DNA from: an uncultured archaeon
GTDB taxonomy: Archaea > Thermoplasmatota > Thermoplasmata > Thermoplasmatales > Thermoplasmataceae
Assembly (NCBI GenBank): GCA_000965745.1
Contig: CP009479.1
Coordinates: forward strand, 878,457-942,456
DNA length: 64,000 nucleotides
Direction of reading: 5' to 3'
Position numbers and translations under genes: made by a program. Shown here one piece after another: positions 42,401 through 51,848 of the stretch. Every line of letters begins with the position of its first letter. The first letter of the stretch is position 1. Under the pieces are notes generated by a model, which worked only from the letters and a program-made list of their open reading frames with translations, was not told the origin of the DNA and did not search any database.

Positions 42401-43375
42401 TTAATCTCTCCAGACTTTCCTTACAGAAGCTATTCTGGGAGATTCCTCGAGGCTCATCCTGGTCCTGTACGTGATCCTGCCCCTCGTGAACAGGATCTCG
42501 ACTGAACCACCTATGTTCTCATTTGCCATGTATTCGATGAGTTCCTTCATCCCGTTTATGTTCTTGTCTCCCATTGCAGTAATGACATCACCGGGTTGGA
42601 GCCCAGCATAATAGGCCGGGCTGTCCTGGGAGACCCTGGCAACAAGAACTCCGCTGTCATTGCTCAGGTTGTATGCGCAGGCAACACTGGAGTTGAGCTC
42701 CATTCCAGATATTCCCAGCCAGGGCCTGATGACTCTGCCGTTCTCCAGAATATCATTCATGATCCTCTTCACTGTGTTGACGGGTATTGCGAAACCCACT
42801 CCCTGTGCAAACGGGATCATCGCGGTGTTTATTCCTATCACTTTGCCTGAAAGGTTTGCAAGAGGCCCTCCACTGTTGCCAGGGTTGATCGCTGCATCAG
42901 TCTGGATCAGCCCTTCAAAAATGAAGTCCGCCCATGGGAGGGGCCTTCCCACTGCACTTACAAGCCCAAGCGATACTGTGGGGTCTCCAGGTAGCCCCAG
43001 TGCATTTCCTATTGCAAGCGCCATTTGCCCCGGCCTGACCTTGTCTGAATCGGCGAGATCTGCAACAGGAAGGCCATGCCCCTCGATCCCGACCAAAGCT
43101 ATATCTGTGGCAGGATCTGTCCCAAGAACCTCTCCAGGCCTGCTCTCCCCATTTGGAAGTACTACTTCCACATTTTCAGCCCCCTCAAGCACATGGTTAT
43201 TGGTGACGATGTGCCCCTCTTGGTCAACAATAATGCCGGATGCTGAACCAATTGAAGGGGACAGACCGTACATGAAGTTGCGCGAAACCCTTGTAGTGTT
43301 GATTGTGACAACACTGTTCCTCAATCTCTCCACAGACTTCTCTATCTCACTTTGAAATTTCTCCAGCTCGGACAT
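42401..43375 (-). CDS. HtrA/DegP-like serine protease with PDZ domain, cytoplasmic
   Basis: About 324 residues. The trypsin-like triad is H61 (TNNHVLEG), D91 (ATDIALV) and S168 (NPGNSGGPL), and one PDZ domain occupies about 235-315 (SGVLVARVSQDSPAYYAGLQ...). There is no signal peptide or membrane anchor, so it should act on misfolded proteins inside the cell. ATG 43375 is preceded by GGTGA five nt upstream; the GTG at 43384 is less likely. Confidence 0.92.
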   Translation of the reverse strand: MSELEKFQSEIEKSVERLRNSVVTINTTRVSRNFMYGLSPSIGSASGIIVDQEGHIVTNNHVLEGAENVEVVLPNGESRPGEVLGTDPATDIALVGIEGHGLPVADLADSDKVRPGQMALAIGNALGLPGDPTVSLGLVSAVGRPLPWADFIFEGLIQTDAAINPGNSGGPLANLSGKVIGINTAMIPFAQGVGFAIPVNTVKRIMNDILENGRVIRPWLGISGMELNSSVACAYNLSNDSGVLVARVSQDSPAYYAGLQPGDVITAMGDKNINGMKELIEYMANENIGGSVEILFTRGRITYRTRMSLEESPRIASVRKVWRD

Positions 43376-43510
43376 TAGTTTCACCTTTTTCCGGAACTTC
43401 TCTGTTGTGCACCTTTATTCCTGATCAGGTTGCACTCAGCTCCTTCGTCAGAAATAACGGACAAATTAATATATGAGGCAGTATTTGAAAGACTATCTGG
43501 TGATTGTAAC

Positions 43511-43855
43511 ATGTCAAGGTCTGCTACACTTGACCTGGTAAGGTTGGAAAAAAAGAGCTCCGAGCAGAAGATCCTTCATGTCTTCAGGACTTGGACAATT
43601 CCTGTTGTAAGAGCACTCGGAGAGAAATCACCATCCAGGTTCAATGAACTCAAGAGAAAAATAAGGGGAGTAAGTTCAACAAGCCTTTCTGAAAGGCTTT
43701 CGAGCCTTGAAAAAGAGGGAATTCTGCAAAGAGTCGTTGTGCCAGATAACCCTCCAAGTGTTGAATATTCTCTTACTGCCAAGGGCATGGAACTCCACAC
43801 AATACTCGTTGAACTGGGAGACTGGGCTGAAAAGTGGAACGAAAACATCAGGTGA
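43511..43855 (+). CDS. HxlR-type winged-helix transcriptional regulator
   Basis: About 114 residues. The core matches the HxlR pattern: KILHVFRTWTIPVVRALGEKSPSRFNELKRKI, SSTSLSERLSSLEKEGIL (recognition helix) and VEYSLTAKGMELHTIL (wing). ATG 43511 has GGTGAT 6 nt upstream and a TATA-like TTAATATATG about 40 nt before it. A TTG at 43430 would add 27 unconserved-looking residues. It lies head-to-head with the HtrA-like gene and may regulate it. Confidence 0.85.
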   Translation: MSRSATLDLVRLEKKSSEQKILHVFRTWTIPVVRALGEKSPSRFNELKRKIRGVSSTSLSERLSSLEKEGILQRVVVPDNPPSVEYSLTAKGMELHTILVELGDWAEKWNENIR

Positions 43856-43897
43856 AGTGTCAAATTAAAAATACACAGTTTCACTCACCTTAACTAC

Positions 43898-43970
43898 GGG
43901 CTTGTAGTCTAGCGGTCATGACGTCGCTCTCACACAGCGGAGGTCGCCGGTTCAAATCCGGCCAGGCCCA
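43898..43970 (+). tRNA. tRNA-Val (CAC)
   Basis: A 73-nt gene. The acceptor stem GGGCTTG/CAGGCCC is closed by a G-T pair, with discriminator A at 43970. The T arm is GCCGGTTCAAATCCGGC. The anticodon loop CTCACAC between TCGCT and AGCGG places CAC at 43931-43933. CCA is not encoded. A TATA-like ATTAAAAATAC lies about 25-30 nt upstream. Confidence 0.95.
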
Positions 43971-44335
43971 TCTAGATTGACGTGATGCTGTAAGGTCTTT
44001 TTATTCTCACAGGCAGGGAAAGGGCGTGTACCCAACAATCCAGTATTACCTGGAATACACTGTCCGTATGCCATCGGGTCTTTTACAAGGCATGTTCCAC
44101 AATGGAACAGAGTTGGGAGGTCTGGCAGTCCTTCTTTTCAGGGATTTTTCGAGTCTAGAAGCTTGGGGCGCTAACTGAGCTTCATCTATTGATCAATAAG
44201 CAACAGTAGATCTGGACGCACTAGTGCAAGTCATTTTCTAGGTCTGCCTAATAAATATTGAGTGAGTGTTATAAGTTACGCATTAGGTTTAAAAACATAT
44301 TTGTCATTACTGTCAGTCCGTCTGGATAGATACAA
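43971..44335. other. Intergenic stretch after tRNA-Val
   Basis: 365 bp. It includes a 50-codon frame at 44026-44178 (GTG start) that I cannot support as a gene, a small palindrome GTTCCACAATGGAAC at 44094-44108, and a TATA-like TTTAAAAACATA near 44288-44300 that probably serves the proline dehydrogenase gene. Confidence 0.4.
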
Positions 44336-45187
44336 ATGGCTGATTACAGACATCTTGCTAAATTATTTGCAGGTCGCTGGATTCCCGGTCCCAAGGTGGA
44401 AGATGGGATGAGGTTTGCAAACTACCTGAATGGAAAGGGAATCACTACAATCCTCAATTATCTCGGGGAAGGCTTCAAGGAGACGAAGGACATGGATCAC
44501 ACTTTTGAGGTGTATGATGAAATCCTAAAGGGCCTTCGGAATTCTATCAACTACCAAATCTCGATCAAGCCCACTCAGATTGGAATACCTGATTATCCCG
44601 AACTTGCCGCTTCTTATTATGACAAGCTGGTAGAAGAAGCAGGCAGGTACGGAATTTTTGTCTGGGTAGACATGGAAGAATCAAACACTGTCGATGCCAC
44701 CATTGACTTGTACCTTCGCAAAATAGACAGGCCAAATACAGGCCTCTGCATACAATCTTACCTTAAGAGGAGTTTTGACGACGTCAAGAACCTCGTGGAG
44801 AAGGGAGGAAGGATCAGGCTTGTCAAGGGAGCTTACAATGAGGCCGAATCAATTGCCTACAAAGAACGGTCGGAAACTACAAAGAACTTCAGCAAGATAA
44901 TGGATTATCTCTTTGAACACGAGAATTACTTTATGGTGGCTACACACGATCTGAACCTTGTGAACGAGGCTATTGAAAAGAACAGGAAATACAACAGGAA
45001 TTTCCATATTGCAATGCTTAACGGAATAAGGAACAAAGAGGTCCAGAGACTGGGTTTGCACGGGGCCAGGGTAGCACTTTATGTGCCCTTCGGCGAAGCC
45101 TGGATGAGCTATGCTGTCAGGAGACTCAAGGAAACCAGCAATTTGAGGCTTGTCATGAGATCACTCCTGCAGAGCCAGAAAATATAA
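44336..45187 (+). CDS. Proline dehydrogenase
   Basis: A 283-residue FAD-dependent enzyme of the PutA/ProDH barrel family that oxidises proline to pyrroline-5-carboxylate. Signatures are SIKPTQIGIP near residue 77, VDMEESNTVDATIDLY, RIRLVKGAYNEAE, FMVATHDLNLV and the C-terminal HGARVALYVPFGEAWMSYAVRRLKE. The length is that of monofunctional ProDH. It starts a same-strand group with an ornithine cyclodeaminase-like gene and a UbiD-like gene, while P5C reductase lies at 55.9 kb. Confidence 0.92.
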   Translation: MADYRHLAKLFAGRWIPGPKVEDGMRFANYLNGKGITTILNYLGEGFKETKDMDHTFEVYDEILKGLRNSINYQISIKPTQIGIPDYPELAASYYDKLVEEAGRYGIFVWVDMEESNTVDATIDLYLRKIDRPNTGLCIQSYLKRSFDDVKNLVEKGGRIRLVKGAYNEAESIAYKERSETTKNFSKIMDYLFEHENYFMVATHDLNLVNEAIEKNRKYNRNFHIAMLNGIRNKEVQRLGLHGARVALYVPFGEAWMSYAVRRLKETSNLRLVMRSLLQSQKI

Positions 45188-45284
45188 TAAACAACCATCA
45201 GAAGGACAGCTATTGAGACTTGCAACATTTTTTCGGAATTCTCAATAACAAAGATTTTAATATTGCTTGTTAGTAGCAATTTTT

Positions 45285-46376
45285 ATGCTGCTAATTGAGG
45301 ACAATTTCGTCCCACAGTCAATCAACATGGACAATTTAATTGAACTGATGGAGAAAGTATTCAGGGAAGAGGCGGAAGGAAAAGCTGCAAATGCCCCAAG
45401 ACTAAGATACAGGCTCCCCAAAGAGGAAAGTGAAAGAGTTTTCATGTCAAACATCATCTGTGGTGCTTCTGAAGGGCTTGGAGTGGCCGCAGTCAGATAT
45501 GATGCTACAGTGATGCATGAATACACTTACTCGGGAGGAACAAAGAGGACAGATTTCGAATATTCTGCAGGCAGGAGCTGGGGGTTCGTAATTCTTTCGA
45601 GCCTCAAGACGGGAGAACCGCTTTCAATAATACACGACTTTAGCTTATCGCCGATCAGGGTCGCTGCCACCACAGCAATCGCAATAAGAAAACTTTCCAG
45701 AACCAATTCCAAAATTGTAGGGCTATTTGGGTCAGGCAATGAGGCAAAGAGAAATATAGAAGCAATATGCAAGGTGAGAGAAGTGGATGAAGTGAGAGTA
45801 TACAGCCCAAACTTGTCGCACAGGGAAAAATTCTCCAAGCAAATGACTGAAGAAATGGGTTTACCATTTCTCCCCGTAGACAATCCGGAAAGTGTAGTCA
45901 AGGGCTCAGACATAATAATGTGTGCCACCAATTCCAGTGAACCAGTTTTCAACGGAGATTTATTGGAAGAAGGACAGACGGTTGCCACGATAGGGGCTTC
46001 GGATGTAGTCCACAAAAGAAGAGAGGCTGATGATACAACTTTTATGAGAAGTAGAAGATTAGTCTTGAACAGTTATCAGACAGCTGTAACTAACAGACAG
46101 TCAGAGATTACAGATCTAATAGATTCAGGAAAGATTAGGCGGGAGGATGTTCATGACCTTGGCGATGTACTGATCGGAAAATCTGAAGGCAGGAAAAATG
46201 ATAGAGAGATAGTATATTACAACTCAAATGCTGGGGTCGGCATACAATTTGCAGCCACCTGCTATCAGATATTCCAGGCATGCAAGAAAAATGGAACAGG
46301 AAGGGAAATTCCAACTGAATGGTTTGGTGCAGATGTATCTGAATGGACTGAAAAGGGATACTCACCATCCCCATAA
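45285..46376 (+). CDS. Ornithine cyclodeaminase / mu-crystallin family protein
   Basis: About 363 residues with the NAD-binding fold GLFGSGNEAKRNIEAI near 150-165 and substrate-side residues in PRLRYRLP. Members include ornithine cyclodeaminase (ornithine to proline), alanine dehydrogenase and ketimine reductases. The neighbouring proline dehydrogenase would fit an ornithine-to-proline-to-P5C route, but the exact substrate cannot be told. ATG 45285 lies about 25 nt after a TATA-like TTTTAATATTG, suggesting a leaderless mRNA; TTG 45267 is a weaker start. Confidence 0.85.
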   Translation: MLLIEDNFVPQSINMDNLIELMEKVFREEAEGKAANAPRLRYRLPKEESERVFMSNIICGASEGLGVAAVRYDATVMHEYTYSGGTKRTDFEYSAGRSWGFVILSSLKTGEPLSIIHDFSLSPIRVAATTAIAIRKLSRTNSKIVGLFGSGNEAKRNIEAICKVREVDEVRVYSPNLSHREKFSKQMTEEMGLPFLPVDNPESVVKGSDIIMCATNSSEPVFNGDLLEEGQTVATIGASDVVHKRREADDTTFMRSRRLVLNSYQTAVTNRQSEITDLIDSGKIRREDVHDLGDVLIGKSEGRKNDREIVYYNSNAGVGIQFAATCYQIFQACKKNGTGREIPTEWFGADVSEWTEKGYSPSP

Positions 46377-46461
46377 TCATTCACAGGAGAATCTGCATGT
46401 ATGTAAAAACAAATATCCTGATCTTTATATCAGGAAAAAGGTATGAATTGAAGAGCATAGC

Positions 46462-48111
46462 TTGGAACTTTTTTACCCGGGGTGCTCCTATTTGAAAGCA
46501 ACTTCACTGAGGGGTTTCATTGAGCGCTACGGATCATCCTATCCGGAGGATGTTTTCACCGAACAGTCTGAAGTTGATATTTTCTATGAGCCAACAGCTT
46601 ATTACAAGCTTATGGAAACTGAAAACCCCCTGCTATTTTTTACAAAAATCAGAAAGTTCAGAGATTTCAATCTAGTCACTAATACCTTGGGCAGCAGAAG
46701 AAGAATGGCATTTGCCATAGGTACCGAAGAGGAAAACCTATATCAACAGTGGGACGAGGTCATTTCGAACGATGCTGAACCGAAAGTAATTGAAGGGCAC
46801 AGCCCGGTCAAGGAAACACTTCAGACTGGCGATGGGCTGGACCTGTTCGGACTGCCTGCGCCGGCCCACTTTTCCATGGACGGTGAAATAAAGGGTTTCA
46901 TGAGATACATAACAGGCGGACTTGCCGTGGCAAGGGACCCTTTGAACCCGGAAACGGTGAATCTGAGTTTCACTCGGATTCAGATAATCGGCAAGGACAG
47001 GTATGCATTTGATATGGGGAGCCATGGTCATCTCTGGAATTATGTTTATAACGCTAGAAAAGAAAGCAAACCAATGCCTTTAACAATATTGATTGGGCCT
47101 CACCCCGTTTTCTATATGCTTGCGGCGTCTTTTATCGAGAATGAATACTCTCACGCCTCATATTTGGCCGACTTCAGGTATACTCCGGGAGAATTCAATG
47201 ATATTCCTATTCCCGCTGATACTGAAATTGCAATAGAGGCAGAAGTCATGTTAAACGAAAACTTCAGTGAGGGTCCGTTCAGTGAATTCACTGGATATAT
47301 GTCCTCAAGGAGTACTGGCAATGTAGCCAGAGTCAAATCAATAATGAGGAAGCGCAATCCTATTTTCTACGATATAGCCGCATCCAATTCGCATGAACAC
47401 GTTGGCTTGTTCAGCATACCGAGAAACGCCTCGATAATCCGGGGCATAAAACAATACCTGCCGCCTTCAGGGGGTTATCAGATTGACTGGCCATTCAGTT
47501 CTTCACACATGGTGGCTTTGTGCAACGTCAGGAATCCTGAGCCAGGGCTGTCTAAACAGCTGGGGCTTGCAATAATAGGTCTTGACGCGCTATTTACTAA
47601 GATAGTCTTTATTTCTGAGGGCGGACAAAAAGTCCCGAGCCTGGAAGAAGCTCTGCTAAGTCTCGCAGGTTCCGAAATTATTGAAGGGCATAACCTATTG
47701 CTTATTCCGGAAGTCTTCACCATAAAGCTTGATCCTTCCTCATCAAAGGAAGGGACTAACGGTAAGGCAGTGTTCCTCTTTCATAATTCGGTCACCTCAT
47801 TCGAAAGAGAAATTCTAGAGAATGCTGTCAGGATCACCAGTGACTCAAAAAGTGTGGTATTTTCCCATGAAGAAAACGATGCCTGCAGAGTCAATGTATT
47901 GGTAGACCATGATATAGATCTGGATAACACAGACGCAGTGATGTGGGCGATTGCAACACGAACAAGACCCGACAAGGATATCAGGTTAAATAAAGGAAGA
48001 CTCGTAATCAATGCAAGATCAAAAACCCGCTTGATAGTTCCTGAACTGCCCCCTGAGATTGTTGAGAGGATAAAGAAAAGGCTGAATAGTGCGTCCAGCA
48101 TAAAAAAATAG
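46462..48111 (+). CDS. UbiD family (prenylated-FMN) decarboxylase
   Basis: A 549-residue protein of the UbiD family, which (de)carboxylates aromatic or unsaturated acids with prenylated FMN. Visible conserved stretches are LPAPAHFSMDG, RYITGGLAVARDP, TILIGPHPVFYMLAA, the acid-containing EGPFSEFTGYM and the late LGLAIIGLDALFTKIVFISEG. A UbiX-type prenyltransferase is not in the window. The start is uncertain: TTG 46462 gives the listed length, and TTG 46492 would begin nearer the usual LRGFIE start of the family. Confidence 0.85.
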   Translation: MELFYPGCSYLKATSLRGFIERYGSSYPEDVFTEQSEVDIFYEPTAYYKLMETENPLLFFTKIRKFRDFNLVTNTLGSRRRMAFAIGTEEENLYQQWDEVISNDAEPKVIEGHSPVKETLQTGDGLDLFGLPAPAHFSMDGEIKGFMRYITGGLAVARDPLNPETVNLSFTRIQIIGKDRYAFDMGSHGHLWNYVYNARKESKPMPLTILIGPHPVFYMLAASFIENEYSHASYLADFRYTPGEFNDIPIPADTEIAIEAEVMLNENFSEGPFSEFTGYMSSRSTGNVARVKSIMRKRNPIFYDIAASNSHEHVGLFSIPRNASIIRGIKQYLPPSGGYQIDWPFSSSHMVALCNVRNPEPGLSKQLGLAIIGLDALFTKIVFISEGGQKVPSLEEALLSLAGSEIIEGHNLLLIPEVFTIKLDPSSSKEGTNGKAVFLFHNSVTSFEREILENAVRITSDSKSVVFSHEENDACRVNVLVDHDIDLDNTDAVMWAIATRTRPDKDIRLNKGRLVINARSKTRLIVPELPPEIVERIKKRLNSASSIKK

Positions 48112-48163
48112 AAAGGTTGAAGGGGTTCAAACCCCTCCAATAATCAATTACACACCCCCTGTT

Positions 48164-49489
48164 TTACTCTATTCTAACATGTCTTGTTTCTTTCACAAAC
48201 ATAAGTGCGATTATGGATGCAATGACGACTATTATCCCAACCGTTTCTACATACGGCCACGAATTCAGAAGGCCACCGGATAGAACGATAATTGCCGGTA
48301 GAACGAATACAGTAATCAGTCCTGCAATAAGTCCGCCAAATGTGTATGCAAGGCCAGAACCTGAAGCTCTATATCTGGTGGGAAATGATTCCGCGAAAAG
48401 CGTGTTTTGTGACGCAATAGTAAATACCGTGGGACCAAACAGCATCATGTCTGCAAAAATGACTAGTCCATGATTCATGGTGTTTACCAGCGGGAAAAAT
48501 ATTATAACACTTACCAGAGCCCAACTTGCACCCAAAACAAGCATATTCCTTCTCCCAAGTCTGCTTCCAAGCACGAATCCAAGCATAAGTGTGAATATTC
48601 CAAAGGCAAAAGATATGGATGTTGCGTAGGTGAGAAACACGGGGGGCAGTCCCTTTGTAGCCAGATATCTCACTGAAAATGGAACTTCTATTGCTGATAC
48701 AAGGGTGATCATGAATCCTATGGCAAAAGCAAGGAGTATTATTTTCTTCCAGTAGAGTTTAAGAGTCTGGGAGGCAGGGGAGGCCTCAACAGCTTTTCTA
48801 TCAATCAAATCTCTCATGAATGGGCTCTCTGCAACTTTGTACCTGATTACAACACCAATTACAACAAGTGCAGCTCCAAACACGAATGGAATTCTCCACC
48901 CTACTGTGACAAAGCTTGCCTTGTAGAATGACGCAAGGGCTGCAAAGCTTAACGAGGCTGCCAACAACCCAAGAGGCACAGGGGTCGCCCATAGATTCCA
49001 AAAAGGTCTCCATTTTGAATTCTTTGATGTTTCTGTTATCCATGATACGGCCCCGCCAAATTCTCCTCCTATTCCTATTCCGAAAAGGAGCCTGAAGATG
49101 AACAGCAGGGCTATAGATGTAACACCGATTGAAGCATACGGGGGCGCAAGCCCTATACCTAAAAGTCCAACGCCCATTGCCGTCATGGTCAGCAGAAGGG
49201 TAGTTCTTCTTCCGGCTCTATCGGCAACCTGCCCAAAGATGAACGCTCCGACTGGGCGTGCCAGAAACACTACTCCAAAGGATGCGAAAGAGAGAGCTGA
49301 GGCTAATGATGCATTATGAACCCCCGAAAAGAACACTGCAGGCCAAACACTTGCCGCAGCAAATGATGCAATAAAAAAATCAAAGTATTCCACAAATCCC
49401 CCGAAACCTGCCGCAAGGGTAACCTTCGCAAGTGCATTGGTTGAATTCTTCGGTTGTGTCTCTAAATTAACATCGACTGTGGTATCCAC
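48164..49489 (-). CDS. MFS transporter, metabolite:H+ symporter (MHS) type
   Basis: A 441-residue twelve-helix transporter with the MHS hallmarks GGFVEYFDFFIASFAAA in helix 1, GQVADRAGRRTTLL in loop 2-3 and FGIGIGGEFGGAVSW in helix 4. The family imports organic acids such as alpha-ketoglutarate, shikimate, proline or citrate. It is convergent with the UbiD gene and likely supplies this catabolic group with substrate, which is inference from position. Confidence 0.9.
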   Translation of the reverse strand: MDTTVDVNLETQPKNSTNALAKVTLAAGFGGFVEYFDFFIASFAAASVWPAVFFSGVHNASLASALSFASFGVVFLARPVGAFIFGQVADRAGRRTTLLLTMTAMGVGLLGIGLAPPYASIGVTSIALLFIFRLLFGIGIGGEFGGAVSWITETSKNSKWRPFWNLWATPVPLGLLAASLSFAALASFYKASFVTVGWRIPFVFGAALVVIGVVIRYKVAESPFMRDLIDRKAVEASPASQTLKLYWKKIILLAFAIGFMITLVSAIEVPFSVRYLATKGLPPVFLTYATSISFAFGIFTLMLGFVLGSRLGRRNMLVLGASWALVSVIIFFPLVNTMNHGLVIFADMMLFGPTVFTIASQNTLFAESFPTRYRASGSGLAYTFGGLIAGLITVFVLPAIIVLSGGLLNSWPYVETVGIIVVIASIIALMFVKETRHVRIE

Positions 49490-49699
49490 GACTGATCAAC
49501 ATGATTCACTCGCTTGAAATATTTAAATGTTTACTATTGAAAACATCTACATTCGATATATTTTTATATGAATGTGGGAAGATTTCGGGTCGATAGTATA
49601 TTTATAGGTAACCAATGATGGAAATCCAGCTAACCATTATGCTTATGATGTTGGATACTATCACCATCGGCCGCAATATGGCTGTATGGTGAACTCGAT

Positions 49700-51127
49700 A
49701 TGCCTGGAAATGGGAATGATGAAAGAGTTGATTTTAAGGGAAAATATGTCGTGCTTTCGGTCACGACTCTTGCCCAGTTTATGGCTGCAATAGATGCAAC
49801 CATTGTTTTCCTTGCAGTCCCATCTATGGGCCGATATTTCCACACAAACGCCTCATACATGACCATTCTTGTTGTTGCATACATAATATCCACAACCTCA
49901 CTACTTCTTCCCAGCGGAGCTATTGGCCAGAGGTTCGGCAGAAAGTTTCCATTCCTCATTGGATTTGCTATTTTTGCTATATCTTCTCTTGGAATAGCCC
50001 TATCTCCAGGAATTCTGTGGGCTATCGTCCTCAGGGCAATAGAAGGATCCGGGGCAGCTCTTATGCTTACACTGGGCATACCGATACTTCTCAAGGCATT
50101 TCCACCGGAGGAAAGGGGGAAAGCAGTAGGCATAAGCTCCACCTCGTGGTCAATCGGGGCTCTTCTTGGGCCAATCGTGGGTGGTTATCTCGTGACGTTT
50201 GCCTGGCAGTATATTTTCCTGATAAACGTCCCCATAGGCATCATAGCAATGGTAATGGGATTCTACAGAATCCCTAAGGAGGAAGGGCTTTCTACAGTCA
50301 AAATCAACAAGATGAACGTTGCCGGTTTTCTTGCTTTTCTCGTGCCTCTTGTAATAGGTATCGCATTCATCAGCATTTACTGGATCGTCGCTTCATTAGT
50401 TCTTCTTCCTGTATTTCTGCTCACGCAAAGGGGTCACCCGCTCATTCCGGTCGAGCTCTTTTCCAACAGGAAATACTATCCAATTATTCTTTCAGCTGCA
50501 TTGCAGGGCATAGGCTTCATGGGCATACTTTACGTTCTGAGCGTATTCTTCCAGAGTGATCTGGGCCTCTCATCAATCGAAGCTGGACTCGCGGTATCCG
50601 CTTTTCCGGCCGCATCGATTCTCGGAACTCCTCTGGGGGGATACCTGTTGGACAAAACTGGAAGAGGGGGGTCGCTTATGTTTCTAAGCATGGCATTGCA
50701 GGGTGTTGCCATCTTCATGATGGTTTTTTTCATCAGGGATCTGCACACTATGATTATTCCCCTGCTGATAGCGGGTTTTGGGGGATCTGTGTTCTGGTCA
50801 GTCTCCACAACGCTAAGTGTGGATGTTGCAGGAGACAGGTTCAGGAACATGGCCAGCGGGACCCTGTTTACTGTGAGAAACGGAGCCCTTATAGTGGGCA
50901 TAGCGCTTCTGCCGGTATTCATAAGCTTCTTCTCCAGTTCGGGTGCTTCAGGAACGCTTCTGATTTTCGGGACAGGTGTGAGTATATTAGAACCTGTGCG
51001 GGCATACATTATCTTCCTGGCAGCCATATCTTTAGTTTCTTCTGCTATCCTTGCCGCCACTAGGAAAAGATGGGACGTTCCCGGTGAAAAAGTGAGTTCA
51101 GCAAAAGAGAACCCTTCCGAAAGTTGA
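49700..51127 (+). CDS. MFS transporter, DHA2 (EmrB/QacA-like) drug-efflux type
   Basis: A 475-residue transporter with 13-14 hydrophobic segments. DHA2 motifs include helix 1 FMAAIDATIVFLAVPSMG (motif D1), GQRFGRKFPFLIGF in loop 2-3, and motif C SIGALLGPIVGGYLV in helix 5. It probably exports hydrophobic compounds by proton antiport. GGTGA lies 10 nt upstream of the ATG. It is divergent from the MHS transporter. Confidence 0.9.
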   Translation: MPGNGNDERVDFKGKYVVLSVTTLAQFMAAIDATIVFLAVPSMGRYFHTNASYMTILVVAYIISTTSLLLPSGAIGQRFGRKFPFLIGFAIFAISSLGIALSPGILWAIVLRAIEGSGAALMLTLGIPILLKAFPPEERGKAVGISSTSWSIGALLGPIVGGYLVTFAWQYIFLINVPIGIIAMVMGFYRIPKEEGLSTVKINKMNVAGFLAFLVPLVIGIAFISIYWIVASLVLLPVFLLTQRGHPLIPVELFSNRKYYPIILSAALQGIGFMGILYVLSVFFQSDLGLSSIEAGLAVSAFPAASILGTPLGGYLLDKTGRGGSLMFLSMALQGVAIFMMVFFIRDLHTMIIPLLIAGFGGSVFWSVSTTLSVDVAGDRFRNMASGTLFTVRNGALIVGIALLPVFISFFSSSGASGTLLIFGTGVSILEPVRAYIIFLAAISLVSSAILAATRKRWDVPGEKVSSAKENPSES

Positions 51128-51248
51128 TCCTAATGATTACGCGCATCCTGTGCCAGAGGAATGTTTCTGCGAAAAACAGTGCGGCATTTCGCCCTATCGG
51201 GTAAAGTTTAATATCGGATGGGGAACATTTTGTTAGAAGGGGTAAATA

Positions 51249-51842
51249 ATGGACGATCACGATCCATTGAGGGCCCGGATCAGTAATGCCAGAAGGTACA
51301 GCGAACTGCTGGGCCTTAGGGATTCTGTCTGGAATCTCAGTGGGAAGATCGATTTTTCATCGTACGTAGATCTAAGGAAAAGAGTAGATGATAGGATCAG
51401 GGATTTCGAAACCCCCGAATGCGAAGACATTGAGATAAGGATACTTTTTCCCGACAGGGACCCTTCTTTGCTTGACCTTAGGGAATGCAGGATAGCAATG
51501 GGAAAGAATGCGTCTCTGCCGAAATACATCTTCTCAAAATATGACAATGCTGAGGACATCGAGATCAGACCTCTGGGAATATCAATGGAGGGTGAAAACT
51601 CAAACAGCACTGCGTTTGATCCACAGAAGGCGGGAGATTCAAACGCACATTTCAACCCAAAACTGGGAATTCTCCAGAACAGGATCGAGAAAGTCATCAA
51701 GCTTGCCAACTATATGAATGAGACTTATTCCACGGTAATTCCGAAGATATCTTCCGATCTGAATGATATTGTTTCAAAACTTGAAGAACTCTACAAGAGA
51801 GTTTCCAATAATGAATATGAATTGAGAGACGGTGGCATTTAG
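51249..51842 (+). CDS. 197-residue soluble protein of unknown function
   Basis: A charged, soluble protein with no signal peptide. Residues 1-85 are mixed alpha/beta, the middle (about 105-135) is polar and probably disordered, and residues 135-190 form a long helix with heptad-like spacing (LQNRIEKVIKLANYMNE ... LNDIVSKLEELYKRV), suggesting a C-terminal coiled coil. GGGG lies 12 nt before the ATG. The family is not recognised. It is convergent with the hydrolase gene, 6 bp apart. Confidence 0.65.
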   Translation: MDDHDPLRARISNARRYSELLGLRDSVWNLSGKIDFSSYVDLRKRVDDRIRDFETPECEDIEIRILFPDRDPSLLDLRECRIAMGKNASLPKYIFSKYDNAEDIEIRPLGISMEGENSNSTAFDPQKAGDSNAHFNPKLGILQNRIEKVIKLANYMNETYSTVIPKISSDLNDIVSKLEELYKRVSNNEYELRDGGI

Positions 51843-51848
51843 CTGCAT

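Noticed and set aside
44026-44178. A 50-codon frame after tRNA-Val
   Set aside because: It is isolated, with a GTG start, no recognisable motif and no coupling to a neighbour; it is kept only as a note in the intergenic entry.
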